Source: Pseudonocardiales bacterium (GTDB lineage: Bacteria; Actinomycetota; Actinomycetes; Mycobacteriales; Pseudonocardiaceae). Taken from it: DNA of 33,968 nt. The notes beneath the pieces are model-generated. The model was given only the letters and a program-made list of their open reading frames with translations. It did not search any database and was not told the origin of the DNA. Every line of letters starts with the position of its first letter. The stretch's first letter is position 1. Positions 1 to 7,335 of this stretch are shown piece after piece. The DNA is taken from NCBI GenBank assembly GCA_019247305.1, contig JAFAPC010000098.1, positions 1 through 33,968 of the forward strand, written 5' to 3'. A program made the translations under genes and the position numbers.

Positions 1-682
1 CAGGTGTGCTCTGACATCTGACGGCACCCGCCCCGCACGGACCAAGACGATTGTGCCGGTACTCACTCCAAGCCTCGAACCGGCTCGCCGCGGTACGCCA
101 GCGGTCAGATTGTCGGCTTCACCGACGGTCAGCTCCGAACGCCCAGCCCGAGGTCGGCACCTGGGCGCACCTGTGGTTCGGGCCGAGCCTCGCGGAGCAC
201 CGCGGCCGGGGTGGCCACCTGCTGCTGGGCTGGGCCGACCTCGGCGACCTCGACGTCAGGCCGGCCGCTACCGTCCCGGCAAGGCGCTGACATTCTCCAC
301 CTGCATTGAGTGAGTGTCGGAGTTATTACCACTTTCTGGCGTAGATTCCAATCTACTCGTCATTGACCAATCCTATACTAACACCACTTGCACGAAAAAG
401 GTAATGATGCATCAATCCGCCTCGTCTGGTATCTCCTGCTCGTAGAGCATCTCGTCTCGATTCCCCGTTTGGACGATAATCGTCGTCTCTATCGGCCTCC
501 CCGGAGAAGGAGCTATTCGTGCGGCGTGTGAGCTTGTCTGCGATCGTGCCGGGCTGGTCTCGTGTGGGTTGCCGTGGCTGTGTCCGGTGGTGGATCGGGT
601 GGGTGTTCGGGTCTGGGGTGGGTGAAGGTGGCGTAGATGGTGCAGATGCGGCGGCGCGGAAACGGCCACCATCGTGGCCCGA
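1..682. other. No convincing gene
   Basis: No open frame here has a ribosome binding site together with a recognisable product. The stretch from about 300 to 500 is noticeably richer in A/T than the surroundings. On the minus strand, a frame ending near 412 has a plausible acidic C-terminus (EMLYEQEIPDEAD), but it lacks a credible start and its upstream part is low-complexity, so I do not call it. The region looks like eroded intergenic DNA continuous with the pseudogenes that follow. Confidence 0.5.
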
Positions 683-1974
683 TCAGTCCTGTGTCCCGGG
701 ACAATCATCAAGGGGAAGGTTCCCCGGGTTATCGGTGCAGACCAGGGTGCAGATTCGGTGCCGCAGCTCCGCGACCTCCTCCAGGTCCTGGTGCGTGGCG
801 GCGTGCCGGAACAGCTCGCGCAGTTCCTCGGTGGTGCGGTGCGAGCGGAGCGTGCCCGCCACCTCCAAGGCTTCATTCCCGATCGTGACGGCGTGGCGCG
901 GGTCACCGGTGGCCATCGTGAGGCTGGCGAGTTTGGTCAGGCAGACCGCCCGGGCGCGGACGGCGCCTGCGGGGTACCCGGCTGCGCCCGTGATGAGTCG
1001 GGTGGTGGCCTCGCCGGGGTCGCGGCCCAGGATCGCCAGCTCGCCCAGGGGTCTTCCGGTGAGCAGGGCGTGGTGCGCGTCGGTGTAGCCGGCCGTGAAC
1101 GATGGTTCGTTGTCCGGGGTGGCGTGCGCGAAGTGCTCATCGGCGGTGCCGATGGCGGTCAGGGTGTCCTGGACCCGGCGCATCCTGGCCAGCGTGAGGC
1201 CCCGTGTGGTGTGCAGCAGGGACCGGGCGGCGGGGGTGAGCCAGTCCGGGCGGACCAGGGCGAGCTCGGTCAGGGTGAGGCCCTCGTCGGGCTGCCCGGT
1301 CGAGATCGCCTGCTCGGCCATGCTCGACAGGATCATGGCACGTAGGTTCCAGTCTTTGGCTTGCTCGGCGCAGGCCAGCGCGAAGCTGAATATTTGGCGG
1401 GCCTCAGCGTGGGCGCCGGTCTCGAGGGCGATGTACCCGGCGGTCTGGGCGAGGTCGCCGACGGCGGCGTGCAGCTCGGGGCGCAGCGGGTCCGGGCAGA
1501 TCGCCTCCAGCAGGCCGGCTGCCCAGTGCAACTGCCCCATAGCGGCATCCAGGATCGCCCCACCTCCGTAGACGCGGCCCCACGAGGCAAATCCCTGGGT
1601 GGCGTCGCGGATCTGCGCGATGTCGCTCGCGCCGACCCGACGCGGGGTCGGGCGGGGTGTGCTGCGCTCCGGCAGCGCCGCCCGCGGTTGTGCGAGGAGG
1701 AGGCTGACGCCGCTGAGGGTGGTGGTGTGGACGAATTGTTGTCGTTTCGCCGTGTCCACCTCCTCGAGTTTCATGGCTTGGCGGCGGGCCCGGGCGTTGA
1801 CGAATCCCAGTTCGGCATCGTCGGAGACACTCAGGATCTCCCGGAGCGCTTCCCGGCACATTTGTCCCGGCCAGCGGATGACACCTTGTTCGATTTTGCC
1901 AATATAGTTCCTGTCGAAGTGTACCTTCGTGCGATAATGAACCGGCCCAGCGGTGGCCCTCCCTCCGGGCCCAT
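683..1974 (-). pseudogene. XRE-type HTH/TPR regulator, HTH disrupted
   Basis: The minus strand encodes a long alpha-helical, TPR-like protein typical of actinobacterial XRE regulators. An open frame of 392 codons begins at an internal Met near 1861. Reading further upstream in the same frame gives HFDRNYIGKIEQGVIRWPG, the characteristic second half of the HTH in this family. The expected N-terminus (PPLGRFIIARR, after an ATG at 1974) lies in a different frame immediately upstream. The intervening helix, usually a LGLTQ..LA type segment, is missing. The simplest reading is a short non-multiple-of-three deletion inside the HTH that removed DNA binding and broke the frame. A shortened protein from 1861 could still be made but would lack the HTH. 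Family assignment is firm; loss of function is inferred. Confidence 0.7.
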
Positions 1975-2041
1975 CTCACACGACGAGATCGTCCTGACCT
2001 CGCTCGGGTAGACGTCAGGTGAGCGATCACCGGTCGAGGCG

Positions 2042-2149
2042 TACTCCCGATATGCCGAGGAACTCCTCGCCGAACGCGGTATCAGTGTTGATCACGTCAC
2101 GATCTACTGCTGGGTGCAGCGGTTCACGCCACTGCTCATCGACGCTGCG
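2042..2149 (+). mobile_element. IS6-family transposase remnant
   Basis: One plus-strand frame reads YSRYAEELLAERGISVDH followed by VTIYCWVQRFTPLLIDAA. This closely follows the N-terminal part of IS6/IS26-type transposases (consensus near RDVEELLAERGV.VDH, then VTIYRWVQRF.P). Similarity stops abruptly after about 36 codons, there is no start codon, and the DDE catalytic domain is absent. It is therefore a fossil fragment and not an active element. No terminal inverted repeats could be paired around it. Confidence 0.75.
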
Positions 2150-2622
2150 GGTGAGGGCTGCCTTCACCGAGCTGGTCATGGCCATCTGAACAGATCACAC
2201 GAACGGATCCAGCCTGCCACCACTTCGTACAATGCAACAGCACCCACCCGCGCGCCCAGCGGCGTCACCTCAGCGGCCATCGCGGCCCGCCCCGGCCTCC
2301 GCGATGAGCTCCACGACCATGACCCCCTCCTCAACCTCGGTGACGACGGCGCCGTTGGGTGAGGTGCCCGGGGTGGTTCAGTAGCACCTACCGGGTCCGC
2401 TGCCCTCGTCCGGGCCTGGGCGCTCGAAGCCCGCGCTCGCGCGCGACACGGTGATCTCGCGGTCGCGTTGACTCACGCTGGGGAGCACGACGGCGCCACG
2501 GCCTTGGGTAAGGCACGGGTCACTCTTTTTGCCCCAGTGCTCGCCTCCTGCGCCACTCCCGTCCCACCGGGAGGTAGCTGGTCCGCTGCGGCACATCCGC
2601 ACGCCCGCAACATCGAGTACCC

Positions 2623-2748
2623 GGCATCGGGGGCATTCACCAGACACTCAGCACGCCCGAGGAGGTCGCGGACGTGGTGACATTCTTGCTCTCCGAACGA
2701 GCCAGCTGGCTCAGCGGCACCCAAATCCGCGTGCACAAGCATCCATGA
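2623..2748 (+). pseudogene. Short-chain dehydrogenase C-terminal remnant
   Basis: A plus-strand frame reads STPEEVADVVTFLLSER then ASWLSGTQIRV, the C-terminal helix and cofactor-side segment of classical SDR oxidoreductases (usual form: TPEEVA..V.FL.S..A.W.TG..I.VDGG). The Rossmann fold and the catalytic Ser-Tyr-Lys part are not present upstream. The final DGG motif is replaced by HKHP and a stop that come from the dispersed repeat starting at 2731. The gene therefore appears to have been cut at its 3' end where the repeat begins. Not functional. Confidence 0.65.
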
Positions 2749-2753
2749 GACCG
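2731..2753 (+). repeat. Dispersed 23-bp repeat, copy 1
   Basis: The sequence GTGCACAAGCATCCAT, one variable purine, then AGACCG also occurs twice near 14.2 kb with only that position differing. A GG-x-GG pattern follows all three copies at the same spacing. This copy forms the truncated end of the dehydrogenase remnant. Confidence 0.8.
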
Positions 2754-2777
2754 TGCGGGGGGTGTGGCGGGTCTACG

Positions 2778-3695
2778 TCACCAGTCTCCGGAGCCGCCGG
2801 GGTTCGGGTCACCGCCGCCGTCGCCGAAGTCGCTGTCCTGGCCGACTACCCAATTGCCCTGGTCACCGGCGTCGTATGGGGTACTGCGGTCGCGGTTGTA
2901 CAGCATTTCGTCCTCGCGGAACTGTTCCTGCTCGCCGTGCATCTTGCCGAGCTCATAACCGAGCAACCCGCCTCCGGCAGCGCCGAGCACCCCGGCCGCG
3001 CCAGCGCTCATCCCCGAGCGGCGCGGGCCCCGGTCGTACGGGTCACCGTAATCCGGGTACGGGCCCATCGGTGACGGGCCCATCGGTGACGGGCCGGCGA
3101 ACGCCGACGGCGGCCCCTGCCGGGAGCGGCGCCGCCGAAACGCCAGCAGCGCCCCGACGACGATCGCGCCGAGCAGCAGCAGGATCAGCAGCGAGCCCAA
3201 ACCGGGTCCGGAGGACTGCGCCGACACCCGTTGCCCGGGGCCCCGGTGTGCGCTGGCGAAGCCGGAGCGCAGGTTGTCCACCGCGGCCGTGACTGCGGCG
3301 GTGTAGTCGTGACTGCCCCGGATGGTGGAGAGGAACGCACTGTTCGCGCTGGACTCCGCGGCCCGGGCGGCGCTTTGCGACAGTCCGGCTCGAGAGCCGA
3401 TCTGGATGGTCTCATGACGGGATTGGGTGTTGATACCGATCACGATCGGGAACGTCGCGTTGACCTTATTCCTGACGTCGGTATCAAAGGCTGAGGTGCT
3501 GTCCGCGTCCTGGGTGGTGGCCCAGATGTAGACACCGACCGGCAGGGTGGCGGCGTCATTCTGCACCGTGGTCGCGTTGAGCACATGGGCGTCGTCCTGG
3601 ATCTGTACCGTACCCGCCCACGCCGGGGCCGCCGTGATCAGCACGGCGGTCACCGCCGCGATCGGTACCGTGAGGCCAAACACGCGAGTGTGCAT
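2778..3695 (-). CDS. TPM-domain membrane-anchored protein
   Basis: A 305-residue exported protein. Residues 1-27 form a signal peptide ending in AWA. Residues about 28-140 match the TPM (TLP18.3/Psb32/MOLO-1) fold, beginning QIQDDAHVLN, with the hydrophobic strand PVGVYIWAT and a later FPIVIGIN strand. One transmembrane segment follows (SLLILLLLGAIVVGALLAF, about 166-185) with an arginine-rich cytoplasmic stop-transfer sequence. The remaining tail is rich in Gly, Pro, Asp and Tyr, contains a duplicated GPSPM unit, and ends in a glycine/aspartate-rich stretch. The domain is extracellular and the tail cytoplasmic. TPM proteins are linked to membrane protein quality control or phosphatase activity, but the actinobacterial role is not established. 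It appears monocistronic and intact among decayed neighbours. Confidence 0.8.
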   Translation of the reverse strand: MHTRVFGLTVPIAAVTAVLITAAPAWAGTVQIQDDAHVLNATTVQNDAATLPVGVYIWATTQDADSTSAFDTDVRNKVNATFPIVIGINTQSRHETIQIGSRAGLSQSAARAAESSANSAFLSTIRGSHDYTAAVTAAVDNLRSGFASAHRGPGQRVSAQSSGPGLGSLLILLLLGAIVVGALLAFRRRRSRQGPPSAFAGPSPMGPSPMGPYPDYGDPYDRGPRRSGMSAGAAGVLGAAGGGLLGYELGKMHGEQEQFREDEMLYNRDRSTPYDAGDQGNWVVGQDSDFGDGGGDPNPGGSGDW

Positions 3696-3806
3696 ACCCG
3701 CGATGATGCCCGCCGCCGAGCCGATCAGCGACCCGACCCCTCACCCAGGCATCACCCTGGTGAGCCGGTCAGCGTCGGCCTGAACCGAGCGAGCCGTGCG
3801 CCTTGA

Positions 3807-3862
3807 GCTTCTGCGGTGACCCTGCCATCCTCGGCGGCCGGGTCCTGCCTGCCTTTGCGCAT
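3807..3862 (+). pseudogene. Fragment of a second lanB copy (C-terminal part)
   Basis: About 56 bases are nearly identical to the lanB gene at 9629-9688. The translation RFCGDPAILGGRVLPAF parallels RFCGDPATLGSRVLPAF of the intact LanB (near residues 765-782). The match ends after a one-base deletion. It is a small remnant, isolated from any other lanB sequence and about 5.8 kb upstream of the matching part of the intact gene. Confidence 0.75.
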
Positions 3863-3877
3863 GGTGGTGGGAAGGAT

Positions 3878-4738
3878 TCAGAGCATGCTCGGGCCTCGTA
3901 ACTCAGCGGCGACGCGCTGGATCAGAGCCACGGCATCCGGGCCGGTCGCTGCGGCCTCGCGAAGCAACCGGAACGCTTTCTGGTAGACAGCGACTTCGTC
4001 TGGTTCGAACAGTCGCTGCTCGGCGGTCAAAGTTTCGATGTAGACGATCTCGTCGTGGATGGAGAAGCTCGACAACGGCATGACTGGCATCAGCGGGAAT
4101 GGCACGATCCCCACCTCGACGGTCGGCAGGTCGCTAACCGAGACCAGCCGGTCCAACTGACCCAGGAGGGTGCGGATCGTTCCTGGGGTGCTGCGCAGAG
4201 CTGCCTCGCCGAGAATCAGCTCAATGCGCCGGCCCGGTTGGTAGAGCACGTCCTGCCGCCTGATCCGTCCGGTGGCCATCGCCTCCGGGTCGATGTCACC
4301 GGGGTCGAGGAGAGTTGGCCGGTTCGGCCGCTCGAGCAGTTCCCGGGCGTACGCGGCGGTCTGCACCAGGCCGGGTACCATAGCGGGTTGCCATTCGGCG
4401 ATGTAGGACGCCCGGGTCTCGGCTGCCGCCTGCGTTTCTTGCACATTGGTCAGGCCGCCCTCGATGCGGGACTCGTCCCGGTGCGTGACGTACTCGATCC
4501 GCGCGGCGGCGAGCAACCCGATCAACTCGGCGGCAACGGATTCGCTGGCGCCGCTGGCAGCTACCCATGCCCGAATGTCCGCCTCGGTGGGTAGCTGCTT
4601 ACCGGTCTCCAGCTTCGAGACCCTTGGCTGCTGCCAGCCGAGCATTCTGGCGAACTCGCTGCCCGAGGAGGCTGCGCCTGCTCGGATGGCTTTCAGTCGC
4701 GCGGCAAGGCGGGCACGGCGAGGGCTTACCGGCGCCAC
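3878..4738 (-). CDS. XRE-family regulator with DUF5753 domain
   Basis: A 286-residue DNA-binding protein. Residues about 10-65 form a Cro/C1-type helix-turn-helix (RLKAIRAGAASSGSEFARML, then GWQQPRVSKLETGKQLP). The rest is a DUF5753 sensor-like domain recognisable from YIAEWQPAMVPGLVQTAAYAR and the later QLDRLVSVSDLPTVEVGIVPF. Length is normal for the family. It is the last gene of a three-gene operon, starting 34 bases after the DUF6879 gene. In actinomycetes such regulators are commonly paired with small acidic partner proteins and control development or natural products. Its position divergent from the lanthipeptide genes makes it the likely local regulator, which is inference from location. 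Confidence 0.87.
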   Translation of the reverse strand: MAPVSPRRARLAARLKAIRAGAASSGSEFARMLGWQQPRVSKLETGKQLPTEADIRAWVAASGASESVAAELIGLLAAARIEYVTHRDESRIEGGLTNVQETQAAAETRASYIAEWQPAMVPGLVQTAAYARELLERPNRPTLLDPGDIDPEAMATGRIRRQDVLYQPGRRIELILGEAALRSTPGTIRTLLGQLDRLVSVSDLPTVEVGIVPFPLMPVMPLSSFSIHDEIVYIETLTAEQRLFEPDEVAVYQKAFRLLREAAATGPDAVALIQRVAAELRGPSML

Positions 4739-4772
4739 GGGAAGCCCCTCCCCGTCAGGGCACTACGCGTAT

Positions 4773-5342
4773 CTACTGGGCAACGATCCTGGCGAGTTCG
4801 GGGTTCGCCTCGACGTAGGACTGCCACGGTGTGGCCAGTCTTAGCGCGGTCTCGCGCCAGCGGCAGGCCTGGTGGATAGCGGCCGGTTCGCTCACCTGCT
4901 CCGCTGCGATCCACGAGCCGTCCGGGTGATAGCGCAGCTCGTAGAGCACACCAAGGTCGAAGATCCAGAAGTCCGTCTCCTCCGGAAGCCCCCGGGGCCA
5001 TGGGTGGCCCGGGGGTACTGGGATAATCCCGATGTACTCCCCAGCGGCCACGTTCGGCTGGTAGCCCCAGGTAAGTTCGAACCGTAGGTAGTCCGTGATC
5101 GGCTCCTTGACGACGTGGACCCGCTGCATGGCGCAGCCGGCTGCGGTGCGGTCCCGGACCAGGGTGATCCACTCGCGTTTGCCCGGGGTGATCAGATGCG
5201 GCTCGCCAGCCAGAAACGCGGCTAGGGCCGGGTCCTCCCCAGAACTGCCATACACCTGCAACGTTTCCAGCCGGAAGATGTTGACCTCGGCATGTTCGAA
5301 ATAGTCGTCGAACCCGAAGGCGTTGGTCGACGCAGCTGACAT
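4773..5342 (-). CDS. DUF6879 family protein
   Basis: A 189-residue protein of the DUF6879 type. Typical features are the N-terminal FDDYFEHAEVNIFRLETLQVY, the central EWITLVRDRTAAGCAMQRVHVV, and the tryptophan-containing ETDFWIFDLGVLYELRYHPDG. There is no signal peptide or membrane segment, so it should be cytoplasmic. Its ATG shares one base with the stop of the preceding 69-codon gene (TGATG), so the two are translationally coupled, and the XRE-DUF5753 gene follows after 34 bases. Members of this family are repeatedly found beside XRE regulators and are presumed to modulate them. The biochemical function is unknown. Confidence 0.85.
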   Translation of the reverse strand: MSAASTNAFGFDDYFEHAEVNIFRLETLQVYGSSGEDPALAAFLAGEPHLITPGKREWITLVRDRTAAGCAMQRVHVVKEPITDYLRFELTWGYQPNVAAGEYIGIIPVPPGHPWPRGLPEETDFWIFDLGVLYELRYHPDGSWIAAEQVSEPAAIHQACRWRETALRLATPWQSYVEANPELARIVAQ

Positions 5343-5551
5343 CAGCGGGCGGCCAGGTACTTCTGCACAGCTTCGATGACCACCTCGCGTTTGATGCGCA
5401 CAGCACCCTCACCTGGGAGAACGTTGTCCACCAGGGAGAGATCGACGGTAGGGCCGACGAGGACGAACTCGTCGCCGTCGAGATCATCGCTCACGCCGGG
5501 GCAGTTCTTCTCCCCGCTCTGGATGTCCTTGGCAAGCAGCTGCAACCGCAT
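5342..5551 (-). CDS. Small conserved acidic protein, regulator operon
   Basis: A 69-residue protein, first gene of the operon with the DUF6879 and XRE-DUF5753 genes. Its start at 5551 follows an excellent ribosome binding site (AGGAGG seven bases upstream of the ATG). The centre is acidic (SDDLDGDEFVLVGP) and the C-terminus is a basic amphipathic helix (VRIKREVVIEAVQKYLAAR). There is no transmembrane segment. I do not recognise a named family. Size, charge and neighbours suggest a partner or anti-regulator of the XRE protein, comparable in context to the DUF397 proteins that accompany other DUF5753 regulators. That role is inference. Confidence 0.75.
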   Translation of the reverse strand: MRLQLLAKDIQSGEKNCPGVSDDLDGDEFVLVGPTVDLSLVDNVLPGEGAVRIKREVVIEAVQKYLAAR

Positions 5552-5709
5552 GGCGAACCTCCTGTCAGACGTAGGCCTATGCGAGAACTATGACGTCACC
5601 TACCGTAGATGCGCAAGCATGCGAAATCTATACTTGTTGATCGCATGAATACAGAGTAACGTGGGTGAGCCTCGGAAAGCCCGGGGCGATACGACCCAGC
5701 GAGCAGGAG

Positions 5710-5835
5710 ATGAGCATCGAACCACCTCGCCGACACGGCGAACACGAGGCCGGCCGGATGGCAGTCCAGGGACGCCGCACCGACAACACGTGGGGTTTCT
5801 CACTGCTGGACAGCAGGACGCAGGAGGTGAGATGA
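5710..5835 (+). CDS. Candidate 41-codon peptide coupled to methyltransferase
   Basis: An ATG at 5710 opens a 41-codon frame whose TGA overlaps the methyltransferase ATG (ATGA, 5832-5835), a pattern typical of real coupled genes. A purine-rich AGGAG lies directly against the start, closer than ideal. The N-terminal half is charged (PPRRHGEHEAGR) and the C-terminal part reads TDNTWGFSLLDSRTQEVR. It has no Cys and is not itself an FxLD precursor. It could be a leader peptide controlling the methyltransferase or simply chance. An alternative longer N-terminus for the methyltransferase in another frame covers the same bases but lacks family similarity. Confidence 0.3.
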   Translation: MSIEPPRRHGEHEAGRMAVQGRRTDNTWGFSLLDSRTQEVR

Positions 5836-7067
5836 TCAAGGAAACCAGCACGGTCACTGATCTCGCGGCCGAGCTTCGGGGCAAGCTGGTCGATGAGCTG
5901 GGCGAGTGGGAGCCGTTCCGCGTCCCGGCGGTCGAGAACGCCATGCGTACCGTGCCGCGACACGTGTTTCTGCCCGGTGTCCCCATCGAGGAGGCGTACT
6001 CCCACGCCAACATCGTGACGCATCGGGATGCGGAAGGGGTGGCGCTCAGCTCGGCGTCGTCGACGGGGACGGTGGCCGGGATGCTGCAGCAGCTGGAGGT
6101 GCGTCCGGGGCATCGCGTGCTGGAGATCGGTGCCGGGACCGGGTACAACGCGGCGCTGCTGGCTCGCCTTGCCGGTCCGGAGGGCGAGGTGACCACGCTC
6201 GACATCGACCCAGATGTGGCCGAGGGCGCGCGCCGGAACCTGACCGCCGCCGGATATGGCAGGGTGCAGGTGATCTGCGGCGATGGCGCGGACGGTTACC
6301 CGGCTGCCGCGCCCTTTGACCGGATTATCGTGACCGCGGGTTCGTGGGACATCCCGCCGGCGTGGCTGGAGCAACTCACCCCGGGCGGGCGGATTGTCGT
6401 TCCGCTGCGCATTCGGGGGTTGACTCGGTCGGTCGCGCTGGAACGCCACGGGGTGTGCTGGCGCAGCGTATCCGTGGAGAACGATGGGTTTATTCCGCTG
6501 CGGGGTGCTGGTCATCAGCCGGAGCGCAACATCCGGCTCGACTCCGACGGAAAGCTGATCCTGCGGGTCGATGATGGGCAGCCTGCCGACGCCGATGCCC
6601 TGCGCCGCGCTCTTGGTGGGTCCTCGGTGCAGTTGTGGACGGGGGTGATGGTTACTAGCCAGGAAAAGGGAACGGGTTTCGGGAATCTGGACTACTGGCT
6701 AGCCGAGCCGGATGGCCTGTGCCGGCTGCTGATCCGCTCCCCTGATCATGGGCTCGTCGCTCCCGCGCTGGCTTACGGGAGTATGGCGTTGCTGGAGGGC
6801 GAGACCCTCGCCTACCTCACGAAACGCCCGGAAGGCGAGGCCAGCAGCTACGAGCTGGGAGTCTGCGCCTACGGACCTGCTAGCGAGAAGCTGGCCCGCC
6901 GAACCGCCGAGCGGATCCGAGCCTGGGACACCGGCCGAACGCTGGCCACGCACATCGAGGTCTATCCCTCCGGTTCGCCAGTCCCCTCCCCGGGCACCGG
7001 CACGCTCCTGACGGCCGCCAAGCTTCATATCCGGGTGATCGTCCGGACTTTATCCCCCGATAAATGA
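5832..7067 (+). CDS. FxLD-system protein-L-isoaspartate-type methyltransferase
   Basis: A 411-residue SAM-dependent enzyme of the PCMT (protein-L-isoaspartate O-methyltransferase) family with the long C-terminal extension typical of FxLD lanthipeptide clusters. SAM motif I is VLEIGAGTGYNAALLA (about residues 96-111). The PIMT-specific substrate loop ALSSASSTGTVAGML precedes it, and FDRIIVTAGSWDIPPAW and LTPGGRIVVPL follow. The start at 5832 is chosen because AGGAGGTGAG lies directly upstream; an open frame continues further 5' but lacks family features. Related enzymes methylate an Asp side chain in a cyclised lanthipeptide, giving a succinimide that resolves to isoaspartate. The precursor gene begins 30 bases downstream, so its TDNG core segment is the presumed target. 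Confidence 0.85.
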   Translation: MIKETSTVTDLAAELRGKLVDELGEWEPFRVPAVENAMRTVPRHVFLPGVPIEEAYSHANIVTHRDAEGVALSSASSTGTVAGMLQQLEVRPGHRVLEIGAGTGYNAALLARLAGPEGEVTTLDIDPDVAEGARRNLTAAGYGRVQVICGDGADGYPAAAPFDRIIVTAGSWDIPPAWLEQLTPGGRIVVPLRIRGLTRSVALERHGVCWRSVSVENDGFIPLRGAGHQPERNIRLDSDGKLILRVDDGQPADADALRRALGGSSVQLWTGVMVTSQEKGTGFGNLDYWLAEPDGLCRLLIRSPDHGLVAPALAYGSMALLEGETLAYLTKRPEGEASSYELGVCAYGPASEKLARRTAERIRAWDTGRTLATHIEVYPSGSPVPSPGTGTLLTAAKLHIRVIVRTLSPDK

Positions 7068-7097
7068 GACTCATCAACGGAATGGAGGGAGAATGCT

Positions 7098-7280
7098 ATG
7101 CCCCCCGATACTGCTGTCGTCCTCGATGCCGCGATTGCCGACTTGTTTAACCTCGACCGGCGTGCGGAACCCGCCGAGGACCTGACCGGCTATCCCTGCT
7201 CCGCCGAGTGCACAGACAACGGCTGTTCCCGGCCTTCCACCTGCGAAAGGCCACCGCCGGGCATCGGTCACGGCCGTTGA
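7098..7280 (+). CDS. FxLD-family lanthipeptide precursor
   Basis: A 60-residue precursor peptide. The leader carries the family-defining FxLD motif as FNLD (residues 17-20, in DAAIADLFNLDRR). The leader is acidic and Ala-rich. The likely core starts after about residue 28 and holds four cysteines (34, 38, 43, 49) and six Ser/Thr (30, 35, 39, 44, 47, 48), the material for up to four (methyl)lanthionine rings. It is followed by a proline-rich tail ERPPPGIGHGR. The segment CTDNGC (38-43) contains Asp-Asn and Asn-Gly, both prone to succinimide formation, matching the methyltransferase next door. GGAGGGAG sits upstream of the ATG. LanB follows after 55 bases. No protease or exporter gene is visible nearby. 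Confidence 0.85.
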   Translation: MPPDTAVVLDAAIADLFNLDRRAEPAEDLTGYPCSAECTDNGCSRPSTCERPPPGIGHGR

Positions 7281-7335
7281 GACACGCGTGCCCCGCGCCA
7301 GGCCGCCTCACCTGACCACGTCGGCAGGAGGAGCT

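Noticed and set aside
412..906. Minus-strand frame ending with a plausible acidic C-terminus
   Set aside because: No usable start or similarity, and most of it overlaps the XRE/TPR pseudogene in another frame.
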